Both the position numbers and the translations under genes were made by a program. A stretch of DNA of 64,000 bases from Myxococcota bacterium (lineage in GTDB: Bacteria > Myxococcota_A > UBA9160 > SMWR01), in assembly GCA_022447545.1 (NCBI GenBank), contig JAKVBI010000001.1:316144-380143 (forward strand), given 5' to 3'. The notes under the pieces are model-generated. The model did not search any database and was not told the origin of the DNA. It saw only the letters and a list, made by a program, of their open reading frames with translations. Below are positions 36,390 through 44,560 of this stretch, one piece after another. Numbering within the stretch: position 1 is the stretch's first letter; every line of letters begins with the position of its first letter.

Positions 36390-37637
36390 TCAGCCGGCGG
36401 CGTGGACCTTCAGGGGGTCGGAATCGCCTTCCCGCAGGCGCCAGCGCGCCGGGCCCGAAAGTTCCTGAGGCCGTTCGGGTTCCAGGGACGGGGGGTCGGC
36501 AGCGGGGTCGTCGAAACGGCGCAGGACCTCGTAGGTCGTGCTCCGCTCCACTGGCGTTCGCCCAATCTCGCGAATCAGGCGGCGCATCTGCTCGGGCGGC
36601 AGATTCTCGCCGTACTGGGAGCCGGATTCGCGGCTGATGGATTCCTCCATCAAGGTACCGCCAAAGTCATTGGCGCCCGCCATCAAGCTCACCTGGGCAA
36701 CCTTCGGCCCCATCTTCACCCAGCTCACCTGGATGTTCGGAATCCAGGGCCTGAGGAACAGACGAGAGACAGCCACGAGCTTGAGATCCTCGCTCACCGA
36801 TGCGCCCGGTCGGGCTCCCAAATGATTGAAGAGGGTGTTGCGCTCGTGGATGTAGCCCAGGGGTACGAACTCAGTGAATCCGCCGGTCCGCTTCTGAATT
36901 TCTCGCAGCAGCGCAAGGTGCTCGGCGACGTGGCGGGCCGTCTCGATGTGGCCGTACATCAGCGTCGAAGTCGAATTCAAGCCGATGGAATGCGCGGCCT
37001 CTACGATCTCGATCCATCGATCGCGGCCGAGCTTTCGGGGTGAGATGGTCTGCCGGATTTCGTCGTCCAGAATTTCAGCTGCCGTTCCGGGCATGGTTCC
37101 CAGACCCGCATCCACCAGCCAGCGCAGGTAGTCGGCCAACTCCATTCCGCTCTTGCGATGGCCCCAATCCATCTCCTCGGGCGAGAAGGCGTGGATGTGA
37201 ACCTGCGGAAAGTGCTCCTTCAGAGTGGTCAGCACCTCGTGATAGTGGGTGTGGTCCTTATTCGGATGGATTCCTGCCTGGATGCAGAACTCTGTCGCGC
37301 CGCGCGCCACCGCTTCGCGCCCCTTCTCGATGAGTTCCTCCATCGGGTGGTCGTAGGCATCGGCTTCGTCCTTGTGGCGTGCGAAGCCGCAGAACGAACA
37401 ACCCACGTAGCAGACGTTGGTGAAGTTCATGTTTCTGCAGACCACAAAGGAGATGTCATCCCCGACATCCTCCCGGCGCGCGACATCCGCCGCCCGCATC
37501 AGTGCCTGCAGGTCTGCCCCCCCGGTCTCCAGCAACAACACAGCATCATCGACCGAAAGCTCGGCGCCGCCGAGGGCTCGCTCCAGGACCTCTAGAACCA
37601 GCGGGTTCACATCGCCGAACAGCCGCTCGAGGATCAT
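36390..37637 (-). CDS. cofH: FO synthase subunit 2 (radical SAM)
   Basis: CofH uses a tyrosine-derived radical chemistry to supply the hydroxybenzyl part joined to the pyrimidine intermediate in building FO, the deazaflavin of coenzyme F420. The radical-SAM cluster motif is CYVGCSFC (Cx3Cx2C) after NMNFTNV. Also seen are GIHPNKDHTHYHEV and STLMYGHIETARH. Length 415 is normal. The start is ATG 37637, overlapping the cofG stop by 4 bp (ATGA), so the two subunits are translationally coupled. Convergent with the DnaA-like gene. Confidence 0.93.
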   Translation of the reverse strand: MILERLFGDVNPLVLEVLERALGGAELSVDDAVLLLETGGADLQALMRAADVARREDVGDDISFVVCRNMNFTNVCYVGCSFCGFARHKDEADAYDHPMEELIEKGREAVARGATEFCIQAGIHPNKDHTHYHEVLTTLKEHFPQVHIHAFSPEEMDWGHRKSGMELADYLRWLVDAGLGTMPGTAAEILDDEIRQTISPRKLGRDRWIEIVEAAHSIGLNSTSTLMYGHIETARHVAEHLALLREIQKRTGGFTEFVPLGYIHERNTLFNHLGARPGASVSEDLKLVAVSRLFLRPWIPNIQVSWVKMGPKVAQVSLMAGANDFGGTLMEESISRESGSQYGENLPPEQMRRLIREIGRTPVERSTTYEVLRRFDDPAADPPSLEPERPQELSGPARWRLREGDSDPLKVHAAG

Positions 37638-38854
37638 GCCGCCTCCACACTTTGGGATTTCACGAACCCTGTTTCCGCCACGCGTTCCAGGGCTGCTTCA
37701 CGAACGGCGGGTTCCAGGAATTCCGGACGGTCAAGCAGGTAGTCCGGGTAGATGGGCAGCCGCTCCACCAATCGCTGCCCAGCTGCTTCCGTTCGCCGCC
37801 GCAACTCCACGAGTTTCGGCCATGGCGCCTCGGGGTTGATGAAGTCGATGGTCACGGGAGACACGCCACCCCAGTCGTTCAGACCCGAGCGCAACAGCCA
37901 CTCGAGGGCATCCGGAGCAAGATTCGGCGGGGCCTGCACATTCATCTGGGGACCGAGGATCAGGCGCGCCATGGCGACCCAACCTGCCACCTCAGCGTCG
38001 GTCAGCGGCTCGATTCCCCTCATCGGTGTGTCGTCCTTGGGGTGGAAGGGCTGAACGATCACCTCCTGAATGTGCCCGTAGCGCTCAGCCAGATCTGCAA
38101 TGGTGAAAAGCGTCTCCACCCGATCCTGTTCGTCCTCTCCGATGCCCAGGAGCAACCCGCTGGTAAAGGGAATCTTCAACTCTCCAGCCTCTTCGTGCAT
38201 TCGAATCCGCACGGCAGGGTCCTTATCGGGAGCCACATAGTGGGCACCCCCCTTCGCGCGAAGGCGCGGGCTGGTGGATTCGAGCATCAAACCCATAGAG
38301 GCATTCGACCGCCTCAGATCCGCCATCTCCTCAGATGAGAGAATCCCGGCGTTGGTGTGTGGGAACATGCCCTGAGCAAACGTCTGCTCACAGGCCTGCA
38401 CCAACAACTCGGACGTCTTGGTCATCCCCCGCTCGGCCAACCATTCGCGGTGGGATTTATAGGCTCGCTCGGGTTTGTCGCCCAGACACATCAGAGCTTC
38501 CGCACATCCCGCCCGCATGCCTCCATCGACTGCCTCCCGCACCTCGTCCAGGGTGTAGGTCTTGGCATCAGGGGAGTCGGGCTGCTTGGCGAAAGTGCAG
38601 TACGCACAGCGGTCGCGACAAAGGTTGGTAAGGGGAAGAAAAATGTTCCGCGAATAGCTGACGAGGTCGCCCTTGCCCCGGCGCTTGCTCTCACGAGCCC
38701 CCTCGAGCACGGTTTCGAGTACATCGGGCGCCGTGAGATTTGCAGCCAACCGCCCCGCAGGAATTCGCTCGAGGCGACCTGCGTCCACGGCTTCGATCAC
38801 GATCGTCTCCGCCTCGTGGCGGTTCAGAGGAGTGTCGTGGGAGGCGGTGTTCAA
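37634..38854 (-). CDS. cofG: FO synthase subunit 1 (radical SAM)
   Basis: CofG is the first half of the two-subunit FO synthase and acts on the diaminouracil intermediate of riboflavin synthesis. The cluster motif is CRDRCAYC (Cx3Cx2C), followed by CLGDKPE and later GLLLGIGED and QPFHPKDDTPM. The frame starts at TTG 38854 with no good ribosome site, and no better in-frame start is visible upstream of the conserved region. Its stop overlaps cofH. Together they indicate F420 synthesis; cofC, cofD and cofE are not in the window. Confidence 0.92.
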   Translation of the reverse strand: MNTASHDTPLNRHEAETIVIEAVDAGRLERIPAGRLAANLTAPDVLETVLEGARESKRRGKGDLVSYSRNIFLPLTNLCRDRCAYCTFAKQPDSPDAKTYTLDEVREAVDGGMRAGCAEALMCLGDKPERAYKSHREWLAERGMTKTSELLVQACEQTFAQGMFPHTNAGILSSEEMADLRRSNASMGLMLESTSPRLRAKGGAHYVAPDKDPAVRIRMHEEAGELKIPFTSGLLLGIGEDEQDRVETLFTIADLAERYGHIQEVIVQPFHPKDDTPMRGIEPLTDAEVAGWVAMARLILGPQMNVQAPPNLAPDALEWLLRSGLNDWGGVSPVTIDFINPEAPWPKLVELRRRTEAAGQRLVERLPIYPDYLLDRPEFLEPAVREAALERVAETGFVKSQSVEAA

Positions 38855-39027
38855 AGGAAGATCTCTCGATCGATCTCATCGATCATCAGATTGGAGGTTC
38901 ATCGGGCCAGCAGGCTCTGCACCGCACCGGCGTTCACAGGCCTGCGATGCGAGACCGGGACCGTCAAGCCGACAGGTGTGGCGCTGGCGTCAGGATAACA
39001 CGTCCCGAGATTCGACCCCGAGCCCCC

Positions 39028-40032
39028 TTAGTCATCGAGCCAGGCGGGCACGGGGAGATTCTTCTCGCGCAAGAAGGTCGGGTTGAACAATTTGGACTGA
39101 TAACGGGTTCCGTTGTCGCACAGAATCGTCACCACGGTGTGGCCCGGCCCCAACTGCCGCGCCAGACGAATCGCGCCCGCGACATTGATCCCGCTGGACC
39201 CACCGAGGCAAAGCCCCTCCTCGCTGAGCAGGTCGAAGATGATCGGTAGCGCCTCCTCGTCAGGTATCTGGAAGGCGTCATCCACAGGGGCTCCATCGAC
39301 ATTACCCGTGACTCTGCCCTGCCCGATCCCCTCGGTGATGGAGCTTCCCTCCCCTCGGAGTTCTCCGTGCTTGAAGTAGTGGTACATGTTGGCACCCATG
39401 GGGTCGGCGGCGGCGATCACCACCTCTGGATTCTGTTCCTTGAGAAACAGACCTACACCCGCCAGGGTTCCACCCGTCCCAATCGCGCAGGTGAAGCCAT
39501 CCACTTGCCCGTTGGTTTCCTGCCAGATCTCCGGACCCGTGGAGCGGGTGTGACCTTCCCGGTTACTCGGGTTGTCCCACTGGTTCGCATAAAGGACCCC
39601 ACCGGACTCACTGACAGCCAGTTCCTTGGCGAGGCGCTCGGCAACGTGGACATAGTTCTCGGGATTCTTGAAAGGCACAGCGGGAACTTCGCGCAGCTCG
39701 GCGCCGCACAGCCGCAGCATGTCCTTCTTTTCTTGACTCTGGGTATCGGGCATGACGATCACCGTGCGATAACCGCGCGCGTTCCCCACCAATGCGAGCC
39801 CGATCCCCGTGTTGCCCGCAGTTCCCTCGACCACGACCCCTCCGGGCCCGAGATCCCCCCGCTCCTCGGCATCGAGAATCATGTACTTGGCGGCGCGGTC
39901 CTTCACGGACCCACCGGGGTTCAAGAACTCGGCCTTGCCCAGAATCGTGCAGCCGGTGATCTCGGATGCTCGCTTCAACTTGATCAGCGGCGTATTGCCG
40001 ACCGTGTCGGTGAAGTCTTGCCTCAAGCTCAC
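39028..40032 (-). CDS. cysK: Cysteine synthase, PLP-dependent
   Basis: A 334-residue O-acetylserine sulfhydrylase-type enzyme that would make cysteine from sulfide. The PLP lysine is in NPGGSVKDRAA, and the substrate loop reads EGTAGNTGIGLA, the TAGNTG variant found in a CysK-like subgroup with the long SQEKKDMLRLCGA block. The frame is open to 40071, but GTG 40032 has GGGGAG six bases upstream and starts the homology. It is last in the minus-strand operon headed by sulfite reductase, so sulfite to sulfide to cysteine is encoded in one unit. Confidence 0.92.
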   Translation of the reverse strand: MSLRQDFTDTVGNTPLIKLKRASEITGCTILGKAEFLNPGGSVKDRAAKYMILDAEERGDLGPGGVVVEGTAGNTGIGLALVGNARGYRTVIVMPDTQSQEKKDMLRLCGAELREVPAVPFKNPENYVHVAERLAKELAVSESGGVLYANQWDNPSNREGHTRSTGPEIWQETNGQVDGFTCAIGTGGTLAGVGLFLKEQNPEVVIAAADPMGANMYHYFKHGELRGEGSSITEGIGQGRVTGNVDGAPVDDAFQIPDEEALPIIFDLLSEEGLCLGGSSGINVAGAIRLARQLGPGHTVVTILCDNGTRYQSKLFNPTFLREKNLPVPAWLDD

Positions 40033-40095
40033 ATTCGCTCCCCTCTGCTCGGGCCCAAAGAAGCCCGGCATTCTAAATGAATCGCGCCTGGGCGT

Positions 40096-40686
40096 TCAGG
40101 CCAGAGCGCGCTGAATTTTTTCGAGGTCACCCGGGGCAAGCTCCAGCTGCCCCGCGCACGCGATGGCCCGAGAACTCATCTTCGCGAGCGTCCGGCGCGT
40201 GACATCAATCAGCTTGTCCTCGTCGAGACGCTCAGCAAGCTCGTGGAATTGGGTTTCGAGGAAGACCAGGCACAGCGCATCCTCGAGGATCTGTGTCTCC
40301 GGATCCGACAATTTCTGCTTGGTCACCAGCGCACGCACACGCTCGACCTCAGCGGGCCCGTAGTCGAGCTCCTCGAGAATGGCGGCAACACCGTCGGCGT
40401 GAAAGGCCTGAAGGTCCCTCCGCCAGCGATGGTAGCCGCGCCGGCCCTCGGGGTAGGTGGAGCGCGGGATTTCCCAGCGTCGAAGGTGATGGGCGCGCGC
40501 AGCCAATCGCAGCACTTCGCTGGGCCCATCGGGTTCATCGCACAGCGCCTCCACCCAGGTGGTGGCGAGCTCCGCGTGGGCCTGTTCCTTTGGACGAGAT
40601 TTTCCATGCACGACGATGACCTGGGGATCATCGGCATTGGCCGCATCGATGGCGGCGATGGCCCGAGACAAACGGTCGCTACCCAA
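40096..40686 (-). CDS. DUF4202 protein
   Basis: A 196-residue helical protein matching DUF4202: LSRAIAAIDAANADDP at the start, AARAHHLRRWEIPRSTYP in the middle and LEDALCLVFLETQF later. The His-His plus downstream Glu-Asp spacing recalls HD-type metal sites, but I cannot prove a catalytic role. The frame is open to 40788, which would overlap the rhodanese gene by 79 bp; TTG 40686, 23 bp after the rhodanese stop, is preferred. Function unknown, with a sulfur-assimilation context. Confidence 0.8.
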   Translation of the reverse strand: MGSDRLSRAIAAIDAANADDPQVIVVHGKSRPKEQAHAELATTWVEALCDEPDGPSEVLRLAARAHHLRRWEIPRSTYPEGRRGYHRWRRDLQAFHADGVAAILEELDYGPAEVERVRALVTKQKLSDPETQILEDALCLVFLETQFHELAERLDEDKLIDVTRRTLAKMSSRAIACAGQLELAPGDLEKIQRALA

Positions 40687-40709
40687 GGGGAGACCTCGAG
40701 GGAATGGGC

Positions 40710-41039
40710 TCAGGGGCTCGGCAGACTCGGATCGATGCGCTCGACCCAGGCCAACAGCCCACCCTGCACGTTCCAGACGTTTTCGCACCCCGCGCCGCGC
40801 AGCAACTTCACCGCCTGAGCGCTACGGCCGCCGCTCTTACAGTGCACCACCATATGACTGGAGCGGTCGAACTCTTCGAGGCGGCCCGCAAGAGTTTTGA
40901 GTGGAATCAGAGTCCCACCAAGATTGCAGCGCTCGTACTCATGGGGTTCGCGGACATCGATCAAGACGAAATCGGCGGAGTCTTCCCTAAGCTTTGCCAG
41001 ATCCTCCACCCCAATGTCCCACGGACTTTGCTGAGCCAC
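40710..41039 (-). CDS. Single-domain rhodanese
   Basis: A 109-residue GlpE-type sulfurtransferase. LIDVREPHEYERCNLGG is the CH2A-like block and the persulfide cysteine sits in VVHCKSGGRS, the six-residue loop of sulfur-specific rhodaneses. The start is GTG 41039, 4 bp after the preceding unknown gene, inside the sulfite reductase operon. It probably handles persulfide or thiosulfate sulfur next to sulfite reduction; the acceptor is unknown. Confidence 0.9.
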   Translation of the reverse strand: MAQQSPWDIGVEDLAKLREDSADFVLIDVREPHEYERCNLGGTLIPLKTLAGRLEEFDRSSHMVVHCKSGGRSAQAVKLLRGAGCENVWNVQGGLLAWVERIDPSLPSP

Positions 41040-41043
41040 GCGC

Positions 41044-41643
41044 CTATCCGCCCAGACCCTGAAGCAGCTCAGCCGTGTCTGGAGCTCCGGGGACCGAGAC
41101 CCGCAGACTCAGAGGCTTGCGGGGATCCTCTGCGTTGGCCCTCGCCACAGCGCAACCCCCGGACCCGAACACCTCGGACAACAGACCATCGAGTTCGGCC
41201 CGAGCCTGATCGTAACCTTCATCCGAATTCGGCGCGCTGAGTCGATCAAGCAGTTGGACCTCGAACTCGGCCGGCGAGAACACGAGTTCTCCCACCCCCG
41301 AGTCGGCAATGGCCCGTGCAGCACTCACGCAGCGCCTCAAGGTGTCGCGCGCCGCATCGGCCAGCGGATTGTCTTCCAGGCGTTTGCGAACCGTCAGCAG
41401 CCCGACTCGGCGGTCACCCAGATCGACCCCATAGTCGACATCGTGACCCACCAACAGAATCCCGGGCCCATCGGGGATGTGTGCGTAGTCGGCCACATCC
41501 AGTAACAGCCCCTCCAGGCTTTGAGCCTGGATGAAATGGTGGAACAGCCCGATGTAGGGCTCCAGGTCCGGAGATCCTTGGGGTTGCGGATCAGCGAACA
41601 TCTTGATGGCGACACGGTTGGGCCGCAAAAGGCTCTGAGTCAT
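41044..41643 (-). CDS. Unknown protein of the sulfite reductase operon
   Basis: A 199-residue soluble protein I do not recognise. The N-terminal half has LEPYIGLFHHFIQAQSLEG and LLLDVADYAHIPDGPGI followed by LVGHDVDYGVDLGDRRVG; the middle is helical; a short C-terminal beta region holds GSGGCAVARA. No signal peptide or membrane helix. The start is ATG 41643, 13 bp after sulfite reductase and 4 bp before the rhodanese, so it is surely cotranscribed. It may be an electron-donor adaptor or assembly factor; nothing in the sequence decides. Confidence 0.75.
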   Translation of the reverse strand: MTQSLLRPNRVAIKMFADPQPQGSPDLEPYIGLFHHFIQAQSLEGLLLDVADYAHIPDGPGILLVGHDVDYGVDLGDRRVGLLTVRKRLEDNPLADAARDTLRRCVSAARAIADSGVGELVFSPAEFEVQLLDRLSAPNSDEGYDQARAELDGLLSEVFGSGGCAVARANAEDPRKPLSLRVSVPGAPDTAELLQGLGG

Positions 41644-41656
41644 GGAGAAAGGTTCC

Positions 41657-43930
41657 TCAAGCGCCCGGAGGGGGCTCGATCTGAACGGCGGCCGCAGACT
41701 CTGCGCTCACTCGCGCCTCGCAGGCATGGCTGGCCTCGATGAACAACTGGGACTCCTCGATTCGGCGCGACGCTTCGTTTGCATCCACGGATGTCACGGG
41801 GGTCTGGAACCGGTCGAGGAGATACTGACCAAACTTTCCGCGCGCAAAGCGATCGAAAAACCGCTCATTGTCGAAGAAGCGGGCTTTGAACTCTTGGACG
41901 ATGTCTTCGGGATCCTCAGTCACGTCGATATATTCGGTGCGCACCAGAGCACGCGCCGCCGAGAGCATGGCCTTGTAGGCGAACTCCTCCGCAGTACTGA
42001 AGTCACCCTCTTCCAGAGAGATCTGAGCGTCGAAGGCCTGAGATTCAGCCTTGACGACCTCGATTCCAAACAGCGAAACCACCTCACCCGCACATTCACC
42101 AACACCGAGGTCACCGATGGTGAACTCACGCACGTCACTCCAATCGCTGTAGAACTCCGGGCCTTCTGCGTAGGGGGAGACTGCCATGAAGGGCTTGAGG
42201 ATCTCGCGCACGTTGCGCTTTCCCAACCGCGCGATCCACGCCTGGAAGCTCTCGTCCTTTTCGCGGCCGTGCGCGTAGGCGTCGGTCAGTGCATCGATGG
42301 TCTCGGGAATGGCCTTGCTGGGTACCGAACCCACAGCCAGCCCGTAGCTACCGGCATTCTCGGTCCACTGTCCCCCCAGAATCACCTGGAAGTGGGGCAC
42401 CGTTCGGCCATCGATCTTACGGCTGTTTCCGTAGAAGCCGATGTCCGCCACATGGTGTTGACCACAGCTGTTGAAGCAGCCCGAGATCTTGATCCTCAGA
42501 TCCTTGACGGCCTGAGGAAGTTGAGCGGACTTTTCAGTCAGGCGCTTGCGGAGTTCGGCCGCCAGCCCGCGACTCGCCGCGATTCCGAGTTTGCAGGTAT
42601 CGGTCCCCGGGCAGGAGGTGACATCCACCACCGAGCTGGCACCCGGTGCGCCAAGACCCGCAGCTTCGAGTTCGGAGAACAGCTCGGGCAGATCAGCCTC
42701 AGCGACGAAACGCAGGACGATGTTCTGCTCGACCGTCGTACGGATGTTGTCTCCCGCGTACTTCCGGGCCATGTCGGCCAGGAAGCGGGCCTGGTTGGAG
42801 GTCATGTCGCCCAGAGGCAGCGTGATCATGGCCACCGCGTAGCCAGCTTGGCGCTGGTGGTACACGTTGGTCTCCGCCCAGGCATCGAAGCCCGGCGGCC
42901 GTGCACCCCCGTTGAGCGGAGTCGATGGCCGCACCGGCTCCCCGCTCGTGTGGGCCATGTTCGCCAGATAGGCGGTCCACCGGTCATCGTGGGGGAGCAC
43001 CGCACGCTCCTCCTCGACCAGGCGGCGGAACTCCTCGATCCCGAGCTTCGCCACCAGGAACTTGATCCTCGCACGGCCCCGGTTCTTCTTCTCCCCCAGG
43101 CGCGCGAACACACGAGCCGCTGCCTGAATCTGAGGAAGCAGCTCCGCTTCGGGCGTGAACTCGGACAGGACCTCAGCCTGGTGGGGCACCGCACCCAGGC
43201 CACCTCCCACCACCACCTTGAAGCCCCTCTCGCCGTCGCGGATGCGGGCCACGAAACCCGCGTCGTGCAGGTTCACCAGGCCACAAGCCTCTTGCTCACA
43301 GCCGGAGAACGCGGGCTTGAACTTCCGCCCGAAGTCCTGGACATCGGGGTGACCGAGCAAGAACTCCATGAGCGCGCTCGCGTAGGGCGAGACGTCGAAG
43401 GCTTCGGTATGGCAGACCCCCGCCAGCGGGCAGGCGGTGACGTTGCGCACGGAGTTCCCGCAGGCCTCGCGCGTCGTGATCCCCACAGCACCCAGGCGCC
43501 GCATCAAGTCGGGGGTGTCTTCTATGTGGATGTAGTGGAGCTGGAAGTCCTGACGGGTCGTGACGTGCAAAACGGCATCGGAATATTCCTCGGCCAGATC
43601 TGCGTGAACCTCCAGCTGCTCCGGCGACACGCCACCAAAAGGAATCTTGATGCGTTGCATGCCCGGAGCATCCCAGAGCGTGTCGGGGCCCTTGGTCGGC
43701 CTGTCGTCGAAAGCGAGAGCGCGCTCGGAAATACCATCGTGCCGACGACCATTGTCGTAGCGCTGGCCATAGACCCCACGCCGCAGGCGCGTCTCGGCAA
43801 ACACCTTTTCATCGAGCTTGCCCTGCTTGCGCAGTTCGACCTGACCTCCGAATTGATCGATTTCATCTCTCCACTGGGGATCCATCTGATCCTCCAGCCG
43901 CTGCTTCCAACTGATGCCGTTACCCGCCAT
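41657..43930 (-). CDS. Siroheme sulfite/nitrite reductase with C-terminal HEPN-like extension
   Basis: A 757-residue ferredoxin-type siroheme reductase. The two ferredoxin-like half-domains and core cover about residues 1-560; the [4Fe-4S]-siroheme cysteines are CPGTDTC (Cx5C) and CFNSC (Cx3C). Normal ferredoxin-type enzymes end near 550-580 residues; here about 190 more form a helical, HEPN-like tail (TAEEFAYKAMLSAARALVR and EFKARFFDNERFFDRFARG). The start is ATG 43930 with GTGGAG upstream; the frame is open to 43990. With cysK and a rhodanese downstream, sulfite is the likelier substrate. Confidence 0.92.
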   Translation of the reverse strand: MAGNGISWKQRLEDQMDPQWRDEIDQFGGQVELRKQGKLDEKVFAETRLRRGVYGQRYDNGRRHDGISERALAFDDRPTKGPDTLWDAPGMQRIKIPFGGVSPEQLEVHADLAEEYSDAVLHVTTRQDFQLHYIHIEDTPDLMRRLGAVGITTREACGNSVRNVTACPLAGVCHTEAFDVSPYASALMEFLLGHPDVQDFGRKFKPAFSGCEQEACGLVNLHDAGFVARIRDGERGFKVVVGGGLGAVPHQAEVLSEFTPEAELLPQIQAAARVFARLGEKKNRGRARIKFLVAKLGIEEFRRLVEEERAVLPHDDRWTAYLANMAHTSGEPVRPSTPLNGGARPPGFDAWAETNVYHQRQAGYAVAMITLPLGDMTSNQARFLADMARKYAGDNIRTTVEQNIVLRFVAEADLPELFSELEAAGLGAPGASSVVDVTSCPGTDTCKLGIAASRGLAAELRKRLTEKSAQLPQAVKDLRIKISGCFNSCGQHHVADIGFYGNSRKIDGRTVPHFQVILGGQWTENAGSYGLAVGSVPSKAIPETIDALTDAYAHGREKDESFQAWIARLGKRNVREILKPFMAVSPYAEGPEFYSDWSDVREFTIGDLGVGECAGEVVSLFGIEVVKAESQAFDAQISLEEGDFSTAEEFAYKAMLSAARALVRTEYIDVTEDPEDIVQEFKARFFDNERFFDRFARGKFGQYLLDRFQTPVTSVDANEASRRIEESQLFIEASHACEARVSAESAAAVQIEPPPGA

Positions 43931-44087
43931 GGCGCTCCACTCTGCCTTTCTGTTTCGCGTCGATTGACCTGGTCTGGACCCTGTGGCCAACGCATTCCCA
44001 CGCGGTGGCTGAGTCTAGGACGAATCCACCCCAACCTCCGCACGATAAAGCGCGCGAAACGTTAGCGGATCCCGGGAATATCACCGA

Positions 44088-44102
44088 ATTCCCTATAGGA
44101 AT
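44088..44102. promoter_or_regulatory. Possible operator upstream of the sulfite reductase operon
   Basis: A perfect inverted repeat ATTCC-CTATA-GGAAT lies 158 bp upstream of the reductase start. On the minus strand GATTATTCC and GATATTCCC repeat the half-site within 35 bp, in a locally AT-rich patch. The shape suits a dimeric regulator (for example Rrf2-like), but the regulator is unknown and the call is inference. Confidence 0.4.
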
Positions 44103-44163
44103 AATCGGTTTTTCGGGCCCGTGAATCGGTGCTTGGATCCTGGGAATCGCCATCTGGCGAACC

Positions 44164-44526
44164 TCAGCCCTCCCGGCGCCGAGTGATCTGGACCCCCGCG
44201 TAGTTCATGACACCCGCGATGGGGGTGGGCTTGCGAACCCGCACACCCACCCATTCCGCATCGAATTTCGAGAGCACCGCCTCGGCGATGCGTTCGGCCA
44301 GGGCTTCCACGAGCTTGTGCTGTTGGTTGGCCGCCACGTCCTCCACCACCTCGAAGACACGCTTGTAGTGGATGGTGTGTCGGATGTTGTCGCTACGACC
44401 GGACACGGTCAGATCGCGGCCCACCTCCAGATCCAACAAAACGGGTCGGCGCAGACGCCTCTCACCAGCCGTGACGCCCAGTGCGGCCGGAATCTGGATC
44501 CCTTCGAGTAGTATCCTGTCGCTCAC
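44164..44526 (-). CDS. folB: Dihydroneopterin aldolase
   Basis: FolB cleaves 7,8-dihydroneopterin to hydroxymethyl-dihydropterin in folate synthesis. The 120-residue length fits, with RILLEGIQIPAALGVTAGER at the N-terminus, a TIHYKRVFEVVEDV block, LVEALAERIAEAVL, and the C-terminal VRVRKPTPIAGV substrate motif. The start is GTG 44526 (TTG 44532 two codons earlier is possible). It is divergent from argD with a 34 bp gap and unlinked to other folate genes here. Confidence 0.92.
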   Translation of the reverse strand: MSDRILLEGIQIPAALGVTAGERRLRRPVLLDLEVGRDLTVSGRSDNIRHTIHYKRVFEVVEDVAANQQHKLVEALAERIAEAVLSKFDAEWVGVRVRKPTPIAGVMNYAGVQITRRREG

Positions 44527-44560
44527 GCGCAAAACCTATTCCACTTTTGAGGATCCAGCC

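Noticed and set aside
41642-44065. An 807-codon open frame antisense to the siroheme reductase gene
   Set aside because: The other strand encodes a clear siroheme reductase with Fe-S cysteines. Long antisense frames are expected where codons are GC-rich at position three.
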